Positions 1-8,372 are shown, counted from the stretch's first letter. The stretch is 60,994 nucleotides of DNA from an uncultured Phycisphaerae bacterium (GCA_938005315.1 CALLOB010000063.1:1-60994); one strand, 5' to 3'. Notes: a model not told the origin generated them from the sequence alone. Program-made: numbers and translations.

Positions 1-1
1 A

Positions 2-1201
2 GCCGGTGCGATCGTGGAAGACCCCTGGGGCAACCGATGGATCGATTTTTCCTCCGGTGTTCTGGTGACCTCCGCCGGGCATGCCCACCCCCGCATCACC
101 GAGGCGATCCGGCGGATCGCCGACCAAGGCCTCTATCATGCCTACTGCTTTCCCACGGAAATCCGCGCTCGCCTTCTGGAGGAGCTTGCATCCTGGCTGC
201 CGCCGCCGCTGAGCCGTATCTTCCTGCTGACCACCGGCTCGGAGGCCACGGAGTGTTGCATCAAGCTCGCCCGGACGAACGGCATCAGACTCGGCGGGCC
301 GGCCAAGACCGTATTCGTCTCTTTTGATAACGCCTTTCACGGCCGGACTATGGGCGCCCAGCTCGCCGGCGGCGCCCCGGCGCTCAAGCAATGGCTTGCG
401 CCGAATCCCTCGTTCGTCCAGGTGCCTTTCCCCGACGGCTTCCGCCAGCCGGATACCGGCTTCGATGTCTTCGAGCGGTCCCTCGCCGCCGCCGGAGTCA
501 ATCCCGACGACGTCTGCGGAGTGATGAGCGAGACCTACCAGGGCTGCAACGCTGCCATCATGCCCCCGCACTACGCTCAGGCGTTACGGCGTTGGTGCGA
601 CCGGCACGGCGCGGTGCTGATCTTCGACGAGGTCCAGGCCGGCTTCGGACGCACCGGAAAGCCCTTCGGCTTCTCTCACCTCGGGGTGGTGCCCGATCTG
701 GTCGCCTGCGGCAAGGGCATCTCCGGAGGCATGCCCCTCTCGGCCGTGCTGGGAACGAAGGAACTCATGAGCCTCTATGGCCCCGGAGAGATGACCAGCA
801 CCCATTCGGCCAATCCGGTCTGCTGCGCGGCGGCACTGGCCAATCTCCAGGCGATCCGCCGGGAGGGAATGATCGAGAACGCCGCCGAACTCGCCCCGAT
901 CCTGGCAGAGGGGCTTCACCGCATCCAGCGGGCCGCCGGCCACCGCATCGGGCGCATCGACTCGATCGGACTGGTGGGGGCCCTGCAATTCACCCGCCCG
1001 GGAACGACTGAGCCTGATCCCGAGCCCGCCTGGCATCTGGTCCATCAGGCCGTGAAACGGGGCGTGATGCTTTTCTCCCCGGTCGGCGTGGGCGGCTGCG
1101 CCGTCAAGCTCAACCCCCCGCTGGTCATCGACGCCGGAGCTCTTGCCGAGGGCCTGAATGTGCTGGAGGATATTGCTAAATCGGATCTAAGTCGTTTCTG
1201 A
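2..1201 (+). CDS. Class III PLP-dependent aminotransferase, 5'-truncated
   Basis: The reading frame is open from base 2, so the true start lies before the window; 399 residues are visible and perhaps 30-50 are missing. It resembles the 4-aminobutyrate/ornithine/acetylornithine aminotransferase family, cytosolic enzymes that move an omega-amino group onto a 2-oxo acid. Visible marks: TTGSEATE (cofactor phosphate loop), IFDEVQAGFGRTG with the PLP-ring Asp, and the Schiff-base Lys in CGKGISGGMPLS at about visible residue 238, followed by THSANP. The internal GTG at base 14 falls inside the conserved N-terminal region and is not a credible start. Substrate cannot be told from sequence. The next gene is a decayed prepilin-like gene, so there is no operon partner in view. 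Confidence 0.9.
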   Translation, partial: AGAIVEDPWGNRWIDFSSGVLVTSAGHAHPRITEAIRRIADQGLYHAYCFPTEIRARLLEELASWLPPPLSRIFLLTTGSEATECCIKLARTNGIRLGGPAKTVFVSFDNAFHGRTMGAQLAGGAPALKQWLAPNPSFVQVPFPDGFRQPDTGFDVFERSLAAAGVNPDDVCGVMSETYQGCNAAIMPPHYAQALRRWCDRHGAVLIFDEVQAGFGRTGKPFGFSHLGVVPDLVACGKGISGGMPLSAVLGTKELMSLYGPGEMTSTHSANPVCCAAALANLQAIRREGMIENAAELAPILAEGLHRIQRAAGHRIGRIDSIGLVGALQFTRPGTTEPDPEPAWHLVHQAVKRGVMLFSPVGVGGCAVKLNPPLVIDAGALAEGLNVLEDIAKSDLSRF

Positions 1202-1404
1202 TAATATAGATATATCGCATTCAGCGCTCGGCCGGAATTGCCGGCGGGAAGCAGCGGCTCAACCCCTCGGCTTGGCCGGACGATTTTTTCATCAATGGTG
1301 CCTCCCGTGCTGCAAAAAGGGTATGCTTGTCGACTGTTGAGACGATTAGCAGTCGACCCGCACTCGGCCAGTGAAGTCGACCGCGCAGTGCAGCAAGTGG
1401 GAGT

Positions 1405-2336
1405 ATGGGCATGCACGGCCGACGCGCAATCCATGGAGCCGATCGCGCGGCTCGCCGAGTCAGCGGATTCACGCTTATTGAAGTTCTGGTAGTTGTAGCG
1501 ATCATTGCGATTCTCGTCAACATCCTCTTGCCACCATGGGCCGATCGCGTGAGACCGCACGCCGCTCCGTGGGCCTGTCCAGTTTCAAACAGGAGGGCAC
1601 CGGGATGGCTCAGTACGCCAACGACCACAAGCCTTAGCTGCCCTTCGCGGGGAACTTCCGCTATACCCTTGCGGAAGGCCGGTATTACCTGGGGCTCGCG
1701 GGCGGCCAGCCGGGCGACTGGTTCAAGGTGAACAACGGGGGTCCGTATCTCCGCTTCATGGACAACGTGATGGACAGCTTCTACTGCCCCAGGCACTCAG
1801 GAGGCCGACGGGGGCGGACCGCGTGGCAGGGCAGCGTTCATCAACCGTCCATCGGGCATGGCGCGAGGGCAGCCAGGGCTACGTGGCTTCGCACGACACC
1901 GCCAACGGTCCCATCGGCTCCTACAGCTACGCCCTGCCGGTGGCCGCGGGCCAGTCACCGCGGTTTGCCGGCCCCGAAACCTATCCCCGGCCCGGTGATG
2001 AATCCCAAAGGAAGAAACCCCAGCCCGTCTTTACATGACCGATCCCATGGAGTTGACCGAGGCCGGGCCGCTGAGTTCCTCGGACCGTTGCCACAGCCCC
2101 AGCGAGGTCGGCATATGATTCCACCTCGGATGAGTGATGCCTGTTTCGGCGGCCAGACCGGCTACCATCTCAACGGAATCAACGCTCTGTTCGCCGACAC
2201 CCGCGCCAGGTTCGTGAACGACCCCAGAACACGCATCGTCAAGGGCGTCCCCCGGGGATCCCACTACGTCCGGGGCGAGCTGGCCACCCGCGGCAAGCCT
2301 TTCATGGTATCGGACTGGCTGGCCCGCAATCAGTGA
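1405..2336 (+). pseudogene. Decayed prepilin-like protein (type IV pilin-like N-terminus, H-X9-DG type C-terminus)
   Basis: The N-terminus has a textbook prepilin cleavage/methylation motif, GFTLIEVLVVVAIIAIL, but the frame breaks soon after. From about base 1530 the homologous reading continues in another frame as GRSRETARRS...MAQYANDHKP, hits an in-frame TAG at 1635-1637, then resumes as LPFAGNFRYTLAEGRYYLG and DSFYCPRHSG. A further shift near 1820 moves to a third frame (SYSYALP), and the C-terminal part (FGGQTGYHLNGINALFAD) is again in the earlier frame to the stop at 2336. This order matches the large planctomycete family of secreted prepilin-like proteins (known family knowledge). At least three lesions and one nonsense codon make it a pseudogene rather than one sequencing error. 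Confidence 0.85.
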
Positions 2337-2475
2337 GCCGGGCAACCGGTCAGGCCCGGGCTTCACGGGGCCCCCGGTCTCCTCCTCGAGCCGGTGGTGA
2401 CCAGACGCAGGGCGTCTCTGACGTATCCCCTTCGCGTTACGGCCCTTGGGGTCGGCCGCCCGGGACGGCAAGGCG

Positions 2476-2504
2476 TTGACCGCGGCAAGGGAATATGGCA
2501 TAAT
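2476..2504 (+). promoter_or_regulatory. Sigma-70 type promoter for tRNA-Tyr
   Basis: TTGACC (2476-2481) and CATAAT (2499-2504) are separated by exactly 17 bases. The predicted start is about 90 bases before the tRNA. No other gene begins between them, so it most likely drives tRNA-Tyr alone. Confidence 0.7.
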
Positions 2505-2604
2505 TCGGCCGATCCCGCAGCGGAAGGTCGCCATATGGCGAACGGTCGTTCCGTCGCGCACGGTGGCTCTTACGGCCGATTTCCTACAGGCGGGAAGCTC
2601 ATCT

Positions 2605-2687
2605 GGGCGTGTGCCCGAGTGGTCAAAGGGGACGGGCTGTAAACCCGTTGGCTTATGCCTTCGTAGGTTCGAATCCTACCGCGCCCA
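2605..2687 (+). tRNA. tRNA-Tyr (anticodon GTA)
   Basis: An 83-base class II tRNA. The acceptor stem GGGCGTG pairs with CGCGCCC (one G-U), the D arm runs CCC...GGG, the anticodon stem ACGGG/CCCGT holds loop CTGTAAA with anticodon GTA, a long variable arm folds as GGC...GCC, and the T arm GTAGG/CCTAC holds loop TTCGAAT. The discriminator base is A2687 and CCA is not encoded. It is flanked by its own promoter (2476-2504) and a terminator (2699-2731). Confidence 0.95.
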
Positions 2688-2698
2688 ATGCATTGCAC

Positions 2699-2731
2699 GG
2701 CCGATCCGAAAGGGTCGGCCACTTCCGTTTT
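2699..2731 (+). terminator. Terminator hairpin after tRNA-Tyr
   Basis: GGCCGATCC and GGGTCGGCC form a nine-pair stem (one G-U) closed by a GAAA tetraloop, followed by a pyrimidine tract ending in TTTT at 2728-2731. It would end the tRNA-Tyr transcript and separates it from the convergent dockerin-tagged gene. Confidence 0.7.
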
Positions 2732-2741
2732 CGGGGTGCTG

Positions 2742-3443
2742 TCACTTAGCGCAGTTCGGGGCCGACGGAACGCCCCGTCCGCTGTTGCAGCGTTGGAATA
2801 CGGCCACGTCGTCGGTGTCCACGTCTTCGTCGGGGTCCAGCAGGGCCGCGACGCAGGCCGGATCGGTCTGCGGAACGAACGGTCCGGTCAGGCACGCCTG
2901 GAGCAGGCCGAAGTCCGCCTGGTCCACGTCCCCGTCGCGGTCCAGATCGGCCGGCCCGGGCGGCGTGGCCTGGGCCAGCGTGTCGGCCGCCGCGCGGAAG
3001 TAGACCCCCGCGGCGTCCTGGAACCAGGGAAACGCGGCGTCATGGGCGGTCCGGCCGTTCGTCAGTCCGGAATGCAGGTGGACAACCTGTTGTCCGGGTG
3101 TCCCCGCCTGATCGACAACCACCGCACCGTCCGAAGGCCCCGCCGACGGGTGGTCGGCGCGCATCACCACCCGCGTGCCGCTGCTGTGGCCCGAGGCCGA
3201 ATGGTTCCAGGTCAACTGTACTGTCTGCTTGCCGGCGGTGGCCGTGAAAGCGGTCGCCGGCAGAACGGGCCCCTCGCCGGTGATCACAAAATCCTGCTGC
3301 GCCACCGCGTCGGCGGCGATGCGCGGGCCGAACTCGCGCTGCCCGGCCAGCCCGGTGATGTTCACCGGCGCCGACCAGCCCTGGGCCAGCGACGCCGTAA
3401 TCAGCACCGCCGCCGGCGATGCCCGGTGATGGATGCGGTTCAT
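2742..3443 (-). CDS. Secreted protein with two C-terminal dockerin-like repeats
   Basis: A 233-residue protein. The ATG at 3443 is chosen because GGGGAAG lies upstream and a signal peptide follows at once (positive MNRIHHR, then a hydrophobic stretch to about residue 23). The middle (about 25-145) is beta-rich and unrecognised. The C-terminus has two calcium-loop/dockerin-type segments: DLDRDGDVDQADFGLLQACL near residue 150 and DPDEDVDTDDVAVFQRC near 195, each followed by a Pro-rich stretch ending in Cys. In planctomycetes such repeats are common C-terminal tags on exported proteins. The truncated DUF362 gene at 55-57 kb carries a related tag. The passenger domain's function is unknown. Confidence 0.75.
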   Translation of the reverse strand: MNRIHHRASPAAVLITASLAQGWSAPVNITGLAGQREFGPRIAADAVAQQDFVITGEGPVLPATAFTATAGKQTVQLTWNHSASGHSSGTRVVMRADHPSAGPSDGAVVVDQAGTPGQQVVHLHSGLTNGRTAHDAAFPWFQDAAGVYFRAAADTLAQATPPGPADLDRDGDVDQADFGLLQACLTGPFVPQTDPACVAALLDPDEDVDTDDVAVFQRCNSGRGVPSAPNCAK

Positions 3444-3678
3444 GGTCTGTGACTTCCCCGCGTGCGGCGACCTGCCGGCTCGAGCGGTGACGCGATGCGC
3501 CGTTTGCAGCAGTGTGGTTTGACCGGCGAGAGCATTCAAGCCCTGCGGCAACGCGTTCCCGGAGCCTTTGATCGAAGTGTTCCAGCCGGTTGCCCGTGGC
3601 CGGCGGGTCAGATAGGATGCGGCCGGGCCGCCGGCGCGGCCGTGTTGCGGACCGGAACCCAGCGGGGGAGCATGTGGC

Positions 3679-5286
3679 ATGAGCACGTACACGACGCAAT
3701 GGACGCTTCGAGCCTTGGGGCTGGTGCTGGCGGCGCTCTGCGGCTGCGCGACCGGCGGTTCGCGGTTGTCACGCGAGGAGTACCGCGACCGCTGCGCCGG
3801 CGCCTGGGCCGGACAGATGATCGGCGTGTGCTACGGCGAGCCCTACCAGTTCCAGTCCAACGGCAAACCGGTCACCGGGCCGATCCCGGCCTGGGATCCG
3901 GCGAAGATCCACAACGCCACCAATCAGGACGACGTCTACGTCGAGCTGACCTGGCTGGCGGCCCTCCAGAGGCACGGTCTGGACATCACGCCCGCGCAGG
4001 CCGGCCAGGCCTTCGCCGCCACGACCTATCCGCTGTGGCACGCCAACTACTACGGGCGGGCCAACGTGCGCCGGGGAATCATGCCGCCGCTGTCCGGACA
4101 GCCGCGCTACAACCGCCACTGCGACGACATCGACTTCCAGATCGAGGCCGATGTGCTGGGAATCGTCGCGCCGGGCATGCCCGGCGAGTCCAACCGGCTG
4201 TGCGACGTGTTCGGGCACATCATGAACTACGGCGACGGCGTCTACGGCGGAATGTTCGTCGCGGGCATGTACACCGAGGCCTTTTTCGAGAGCCGCGACG
4301 TGATGAAGGTCGTCCGCGCGGGCCTGGCCTGCATCCCGCGGGCCTCGCAGTACCACCGGTGCATCACCGACACCATCCGGGCCTGCCAGGCCCACCCGGA
4401 CGACTGGCTGGCGGCCTGGCACGAGGTCGAGCGGCGCTGGAACGACGACCTGGACTGCATCCCCGGCAACCCCCACAACATCGACGCCAAGCTCAACGGC
4501 GCCTACATCGTCATCGGGCTGTATTACGGGGGCGGCGATCTGCTCAGGACCGTCGAGATCTGCACCCGCTGCGGCCAGGACGCCGACTCCTCCACGGCCA
4601 ACGCCGGCGGCATCATCGGCTGCATGAAGGGCTATAAGGCCCTGGGGGAAGCCGTGGCGGGCATCCCCGCGATCGCCGACCGGACGTTCCTCGGCACGGA
4701 ATACAGCTTCAACACGCTGGTGCCGGCCTGCGAGGCCGTCGCCGAGACCGTGGTCCGCCGGGCCGGCGGACTCGTGACCGCCGAGGGATTCGACATCGCC
4801 CGCCAGAAGCCGCGCCCGCCGGCCGGACTGGAGCAGTGGGCCGACGAGGCCCGCATGCTCATGCTGCCGGCGACCGCCAACGAGGTTGCCCTGTGGGACG
4901 ACCGTTGGCAGCCGGTTACGGCGACGTGCACCTTCCGCGGCGGCTTCTACCCGGCGGAATACGGGCGCAGCAACGTGCTGATGCTCTTCCCGATCCGGCC
5001 CGACAGCCCCGGCGCGATCGCCGCGACGCTCAAGATGCCCGATTCGGAGACGGCCACACTGACGATCGAGGTCGCCACCGAAACCCAGCACGGGGACTGC
5101 CTCATGCGGGTGATGATCGGCGGCAAGCCCGCGATGGAGAAGGTCATCGATACCGGCGGCGAGTTCGTGACCGAAACCGTGCCGGTGCGGGCGGTTCCCG
5201 GCAGTGATGTCGAGGTGCGTATCGAGTTCCACGCCAACGACTACTCGTTCGAGGCCGCCTACGTCAAAACTGTTGAACTCAAGTAG
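3679..5286 (+). CDS. Lipoprotein ADP-ribosylglycohydrolase family protein
   Basis: A 535-residue protein. The ATG at 3679 has GGGGGAG upstream and is followed by a lipobox (LAALCGC, Cys at about 20), so it should be lipid-anchored outside the cytoplasm. The ADP-ribosylglycohydrolase fold shows in CAGAWAGQMIGVCYGEP near residue 40, NQDDVYVEL near 85 and the metal-binding signature QDADSSTANAGGIIGC near 300, which corresponds to the DxD(T/S) metal site. Residues from about 420 onward form an extra beta-rich domain. Intracellular members remove ADP-ribose from proteins; exported planctomycete and Bacteroidota members often sit in glycan loci and may hydrolyse other N- or O-glycosides, which is inference here. 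Confidence 0.8.
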   Translation: MSTYTTQWTLRALGLVLAALCGCATGGSRLSREEYRDRCAGAWAGQMIGVCYGEPYQFQSNGKPVTGPIPAWDPAKIHNATNQDDVYVELTWLAALQRHGLDITPAQAGQAFAATTYPLWHANYYGRANVRRGIMPPLSGQPRYNRHCDDIDFQIEADVLGIVAPGMPGESNRLCDVFGHIMNYGDGVYGGMFVAGMYTEAFFESRDVMKVVRAGLACIPRASQYHRCITDTIRACQAHPDDWLAAWHEVERRWNDDLDCIPGNPHNIDAKLNGAYIVIGLYYGGGDLLRTVEICTRCGQDADSSTANAGGIIGCMKGYKALGEAVAGIPAIADRTFLGTEYSFNTLVPACEAVAETVVRRAGGLVTAEGFDIARQKPRPPAGLEQWADEARMLMLPATANEVALWDDRWQPVTATCTFRGGFYPAEYGRSNVLMLFPIRPDSPGAIAATLKMPDSETATLTIEVATETQHGDCLMRVMIGGKPAMEKVIDTGGEFVTETVPVRAVPGSDVEVRIEFHANDYSFEAAYVKTVELK

Positions 5287-5385
5287 CCGCGGCACCCCGC
5301 CGCGACTCGGCCGCGGCATGAGGCTGAGCCGGTCAGAACGGATTCCCGGCAGCATCGGACCGGCGGGCGGGGCGAACCTCCCGGT

Positions 5386-5655
5386 TCACCGGCGGCGAGG
5401 CGGAAGCCAGACGTCCGGAAACAACGTCAGGTTCGCCTGGCCGGCCGGATCCGGCTCGCGGGCGAGCATCTCGAAGGGGTCCAGGAGGGGTGCGCGAGGC
5501 TCCGGCGGCCGGTCGGCAGGGCCCGTGGCTTCTTCGCTGGCCCGGGAAGCGCGCAGATCATGGATTTGGTTCACCGAGCCGCGCCCGCCGCCGGAGCCGG
5601 AGACATGCACGTTTTCTTCGCCACCAAGCTTTCTGATGAAATCCAGCAGACGCAT
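5386..5655 (-). CDS. Small hypothetical protein
   Basis: An 89-residue frame. The ATG at 5655 is preceded by AAGG at a workable distance, and the first residues (MRLLDFIRKLGG) look like an amphipathic helix; the rest is rich in Pro, Arg and Asp with no recognised motif. An upstream in-frame start at 5718 would add 21 charged residues. It lies alone and convergent to the glycohydrolase gene. Chance open frames are common at this GC content, so it is only possibly real. Confidence 0.35.
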   Translation of the reverse strand: MRLLDFIRKLGGEENVHVSGSGGGRGSVNQIHDLRASRASEEATGPADRPPEPRAPLLDPFEMLAREPDPAGQANLTLFPDVWLPPRRR

Positions 5656-6155
5656 GGACCTTGGTTCCCCGGAAGCCGACCGGCGCGTGTCCCTTCCCCT
5701 CTCCCCTCTAGTATTCAATACGCTTCAAACGCCTCAGGCGCGAAAAACGCGAAATTCAGCCTTGGATACTGCACGCTTGATCTGCCGGGCCGCAGAAGAA
5801 TCCTCAGCGGCCGATAACAGCGGCCGGCCGCGATCCGATCGCAGACCATCTGCCGCATGGTGAATGTCAAACCGCCGCGGTTTCCGCCAAAGGATTCAGC
5901 GGTGGTCGGGATGACGGCCCGGGGCGTCTCAAAGGAGTGTGCACGAAACCCGGGAGGATGGGGCGGATACCCCACGGAGCGGCTCCTGCTGTCAGGACGC
6001 CTGAGCCGAGCAGCGGTCGGAAATCGGCCGATGCTCCACCCCCACCGCAACCCATCAGGGTCTCTCTGCTCCCAATCAAAGCATGGGACCTTCGAATTGC
6101 CTGTTGACGCGGCAAACAGGGAAACGCCTACTGTTGTCCGGCGATCCGTCAACCC
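5656..6155. other. Intergenic, no gene recognised
   Basis: About 500 bases with no convincing frame on either strand. Several open frames cross it but lack ribosome-binding sites and recognisable protein features. No repeat, tRNA or IS end was seen. Confidence 0.5.
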
Positions 6156-6184
6156 GTGAAAAGAGGCGTTCATTTGATTATAAA
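6156..6184 (+). promoter_or_regulatory. Candidate promoter of the non-coding unit
   Basis: GTGAAA (6156-6161) and TATAAA (6179-6184) are separated by 17 bases, inside the only AT-rich patch of the gene-poor stretch. Transcription would start near 6191. No protein gene follows for over 700 bases, and a strong hairpin with T6 ends at 6543. Confidence 0.4.
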
Positions 6185-6189
6185 TGATT

Positions 6190-6543
6190 GCAATAAAAGA
6201 TGCTAAGTGCGATTCGGGATTCTTGGCGATGCATGCCGCGGCGATGGCACGCGTCGTGCAATCAGGTGTGGCGGGTCTGTAGGCGCGGACCAGCAGGCAA
6301 GGCCTTGGGAGGCCCACAGGTGCGTTCCGCAGCGCCTGGCAGACAGGTTGGGCGTTCAAGCGGTTCTCCGGGTGCGATCCGACTGCTCCGGGCGTTGGAC
6401 AAAGGAGACAAGCCGACGGGGTTGGGGGGTCGCTGCCCGAGGGTCAAGTGGTGGCGGGTCTTGGCGGTGTGTGGCCGCCGCTCGTTGCGGATCCCCGATG
6501 AAACAGGCGCATCAGGGTTCCGCCCACCACTTGGCCCTTTTTT
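6190..6543 (+). ncRNA. Candidate structured non-coding RNA, about 350 nt
   Basis: The unit runs from a candidate promoter to a hairpin with T6. Folds visible by eye: GGCC/GGCC (6301-6304 with 6311-6314); CAGGTGC with GCGCCTG (6317-6323 with 6332-6338); and a large 3' domain whose closing stem (6440-6457 with 6520-6538, about 17 pairs, one bulge) encloses two hairpins, GGCGG/CCGCC (6463-6467 with 6475-6479) and CCCGATG/CATCaGGG (6494-6500 with 6510-6517). I could not match it to RNase P RNA, tmRNA, SRP RNA or 6S RNA. Frames on either strand have no start signals. It could instead be a leader or a long terminator. Confidence 0.4.
6440..6543 (+). terminator. Three-way-junction hairpin followed by T6
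   Basis: The outer arms pair over A6440-G6457 and C6520-T6538 with one G-U and one bulged C, and the run TTTTTT occupies 6538-6543. The 62-base interior folds into two further hairpins. A T-run directly at the 3' foot of the stem is the hallmark of a plus-strand intrinsic terminator, although the loop is far larger than usual. Confidence 0.5.
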
Positions 6544-6924
6544 CGGGTGCTCTCGTGCAAAGCGGAGGCTTGGTCGTCGAGGCCGCAAATCTTCAGGATT
6601 TAAGACGCCTTCGGACTTGAATCGTGCGGGTTTTCGTGGTACGAGTCCCATTCGGTGATGACCGTCGACGGCGTGCTGATGAGCCTTCAGGTATGGCAAG
6701 GACGGAGCGAGCGGACGGCCGGTTCTGGCGCGAACCGGCGTCCGCGGATTGGTAAGCAGTTTTTTCCCAGCCCCTGACTCTCAGGTCCCACGGTCGAGGG
6801 CGGGCCATACATCCACCTGTAGTGTCGCCGCTGGCGTCGGGCACCATGGGAGGGTGCGCGGCGCGGCGGTATCACAGGAAGCGGCGTCGGCGCGGCGCCG
6901 CTCAACAGCTGAAAGGAGATTTCG
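6544..6924. other. Intergenic upstream of the small lipoprotein gene
   Basis: About 380 bases with no gene recognised. GC-rich inverted segments lie near 6870-6905, just before the AAAGGAG ribosome-binding site of the next gene. This is the likely 5' leader or promoter region of the 6925-8272 gene pair, but no clear -35/-10 pair was found. Confidence 0.4.
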
Positions 6925-7101
6925 ATGAGCCGGATCGTGAAGATGGTGGGTCTGTCGGTCGCCGGCGGCTTCCTGCTCAACAGCTGCATCACCGACAACC
7001 TGTGGGCGAACATCTGGAGCACCACGCTGATCGACGGCAGTGCCGCCCTGATCCGCGACGCCGTGTGGAACCTCGTTCCGGTGGTCACCGACGTGATCTG
7101 A
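6925..7101 (+). CDS. 58-residue lipoprotein-like peptide
   Basis: An ATG sits 7 bases after a strong AAAGGAG, and the frame runs 58 codons to TGA at 7099-7101. The N-terminus MSRIVKMVGLSVAGGFLLNSC looks like a short signal with a relaxed lipobox (L-N-S-C, Cys at 21). The mature part, about 37 residues, is hydrophobic and Trp-containing and ends VPVVTDVI. It sits 103 bases before a putative porin gene in the same direction and probably shares its transcript. No family recognised. A membrane- or envelope-associated peptide linked to the porin is inference. Confidence 0.65.
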   Translation: MSRIVKMVGLSVAGGFLLNSCITDNLWANIWSTTLIDGSAALIRDAVWNLVPVVTDVI

Positions 7102-7204
7102 TCGCCTGGCGTCTGAGGAAACGGTACAGGCGCCCGCCCCGGCCGGCAGCTTCGGCCGGCCGGCGCAGCGGCGCGCCGGTCCTCCTGAAAGGAGGTAGGA
7201 TCGC

Positions 7205-8272
7205 GTGCACAAGCAGAGAATGACAGGGCCACCGGGATGGTGGTTCGCGGCCGGGCTGGCCGCGGGCGTGTGCGTGCTCGGAGCGGTCGCCGCCGCGACA
7301 GCCGCCAACGACTTCGAGAAGGCTGAAACTCTGAGCCTGGCCCAGGCCGATCAGCCCGCCGCCCAGGAGTCCACCCAGACGACCATGACCCGCACGCAGG
7401 TCGAACAGACCGAGCCGGCCGAGAAGCCCGGCCTGCCGATCAGTCTGGGCGTGTCCTATTACCTGATGACGGATTACATGTGGCGCGGCGTCAACTGGTC
7501 CGAGTATGACGGCGAGGGCCGCGAGAAACTCAACCACCAGATGACCACCTCGATCGACTGGAACACGGGCACGTGGGGCACGTTCGGGTTCGACACCTTC
7601 TGGGAGTGGTACGCCGACCAGGAGAAGCTCAACCCGTACGCCGCCGGCTCGAATCTCCAGGAGATCGACTACGGCATCCGCTGGACCTACGGCATCGAGC
7701 CGATCGCGACCGACCTGACGCTGGGGTATACGTTCTACACATATCCCAAGCTGCAGAAGCTCCTGCGCCGGGACGGGGCCCGCGGCAACAACAACGACGA
7801 CAAGACGCACGAGTGGTACTTCAAGCTCGAGCACAACGACGCATGGATGTGGAAGTGGGCGTTCCCGGACAACGAGGACGGCGTCCTGAACCCCTACTTC
7901 CTGTTTGCCCAGGACGTCGGCATCGGCTCAGGCGGGGTGTGGATGGAGATGGGCATCAGCCACGACTTCACCATCCCCGGTGTGGACAATCTCACCATCA
8001 CTCCGTCCTACATCATGGGCATCGACGGCGGGGTGCTGAAACGGTATCTCGGCCGGAACAACGCGAACCACCTGCAGGCGGCCTACCAGCAGATCGGCCT
8101 GCAGGTCAGCTATGACCTGACGCCGCTGCTGCATCTGCCCAGCTGGGCGGGCAGCGTCAGCATCTCCGGCATGCTGTACTTCTCGGATGCCCTCGGCAAC
8201 CTCGAGGATGAGGATGTCACTCAGGACAACCTCTACGGCGGCATGAGCGTGAACTGGTCCTGGGGAGGCTGA
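7205..8272 (+). CDS. TorF-type putative outer-membrane porin
   Basis: A 355-residue protein starting at GTG 7205 after AAAGGAGG. Residues 1-35 form a long signal peptide, and 36-75 are a Gln/Thr-rich linker. The mature start LGVSYYLMTDYMWRGVNWS matches the S-x-T-D-Y-x-x-R-G-x-x-x-S signature of the TorF (Gcw_chp) putative porins. Alternating aromatic/polar strands follow, such as LTLGYTFYTYP and VSISGMLYFS, as expected for an outer-membrane beta-barrel. The last residues, NWSWGG, are less typical of a barrel end. A 58-codon lipoprotein-like gene precedes it and a terminator follows. The solute carried is unknown. Confidence 0.75.
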   Translation: MHKQRMTGPPGWWFAAGLAAGVCVLGAVAAATAANDFEKAETLSLAQADQPAAQESTQTTMTRTQVEQTEPAEKPGLPISLGVSYYLMTDYMWRGVNWSEYDGEGREKLNHQMTTSIDWNTGTWGTFGFDTFWEWYADQEKLNPYAAGSNLQEIDYGIRWTYGIEPIATDLTLGYTFYTYPKLQKLLRRDGARGNNNDDKTHEWYFKLEHNDAWMWKWAFPDNEDGVLNPYFLFAQDVGIGSGGVWMEMGISHDFTIPGVDNLTITPSYIMGIDGGVLKRYLGRNNANHLQAAYQQIGLQVSYDLTPLLHLPSWAGSVSISGMLYFSDALGNLEDEDVTQDNLYGGMSVNWSWGG

Positions 8273-8321
8273 GCGGGTGCCGCACGAGGCAAACCGCCGG
8301 TCCGAATGGACGGGAATCTAC

Positions 8322-8372
8322 AAAAAGACGCCCGGTGTCTCCCGCGGGAGCCCGGGCGTCTCGCTCTTTTCC
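8322..8372 (+). terminator. Intrinsic terminator after the porin gene
   Basis: GACGCCCGG (8327-8335) pairs with CCGGGCGTC (8352-8360), the inner part CTCCCGCGGGAG extends the stem, and TCGCTCTTTT follows. An A-run before the left arm gives it some two-way character. Confidence 0.75.

Noticed and set aside
5715-6359. Minus-strand 214-codon frame
   Set aside because: Composition and start context are not gene-like and it overlaps the candidate RNA promoter.
6190-6543. RNase P RNA, tmRNA or SRP RNA
   Set aside because: The conserved core words of these RNAs were not found in the region, although its length would suit the first two.
6262-6699. Minus-strand 145-codon frame across the hairpin region
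   Set aside because: It crosses the long paired stem and T6, lacks a ribosome-binding site and shows no motif.
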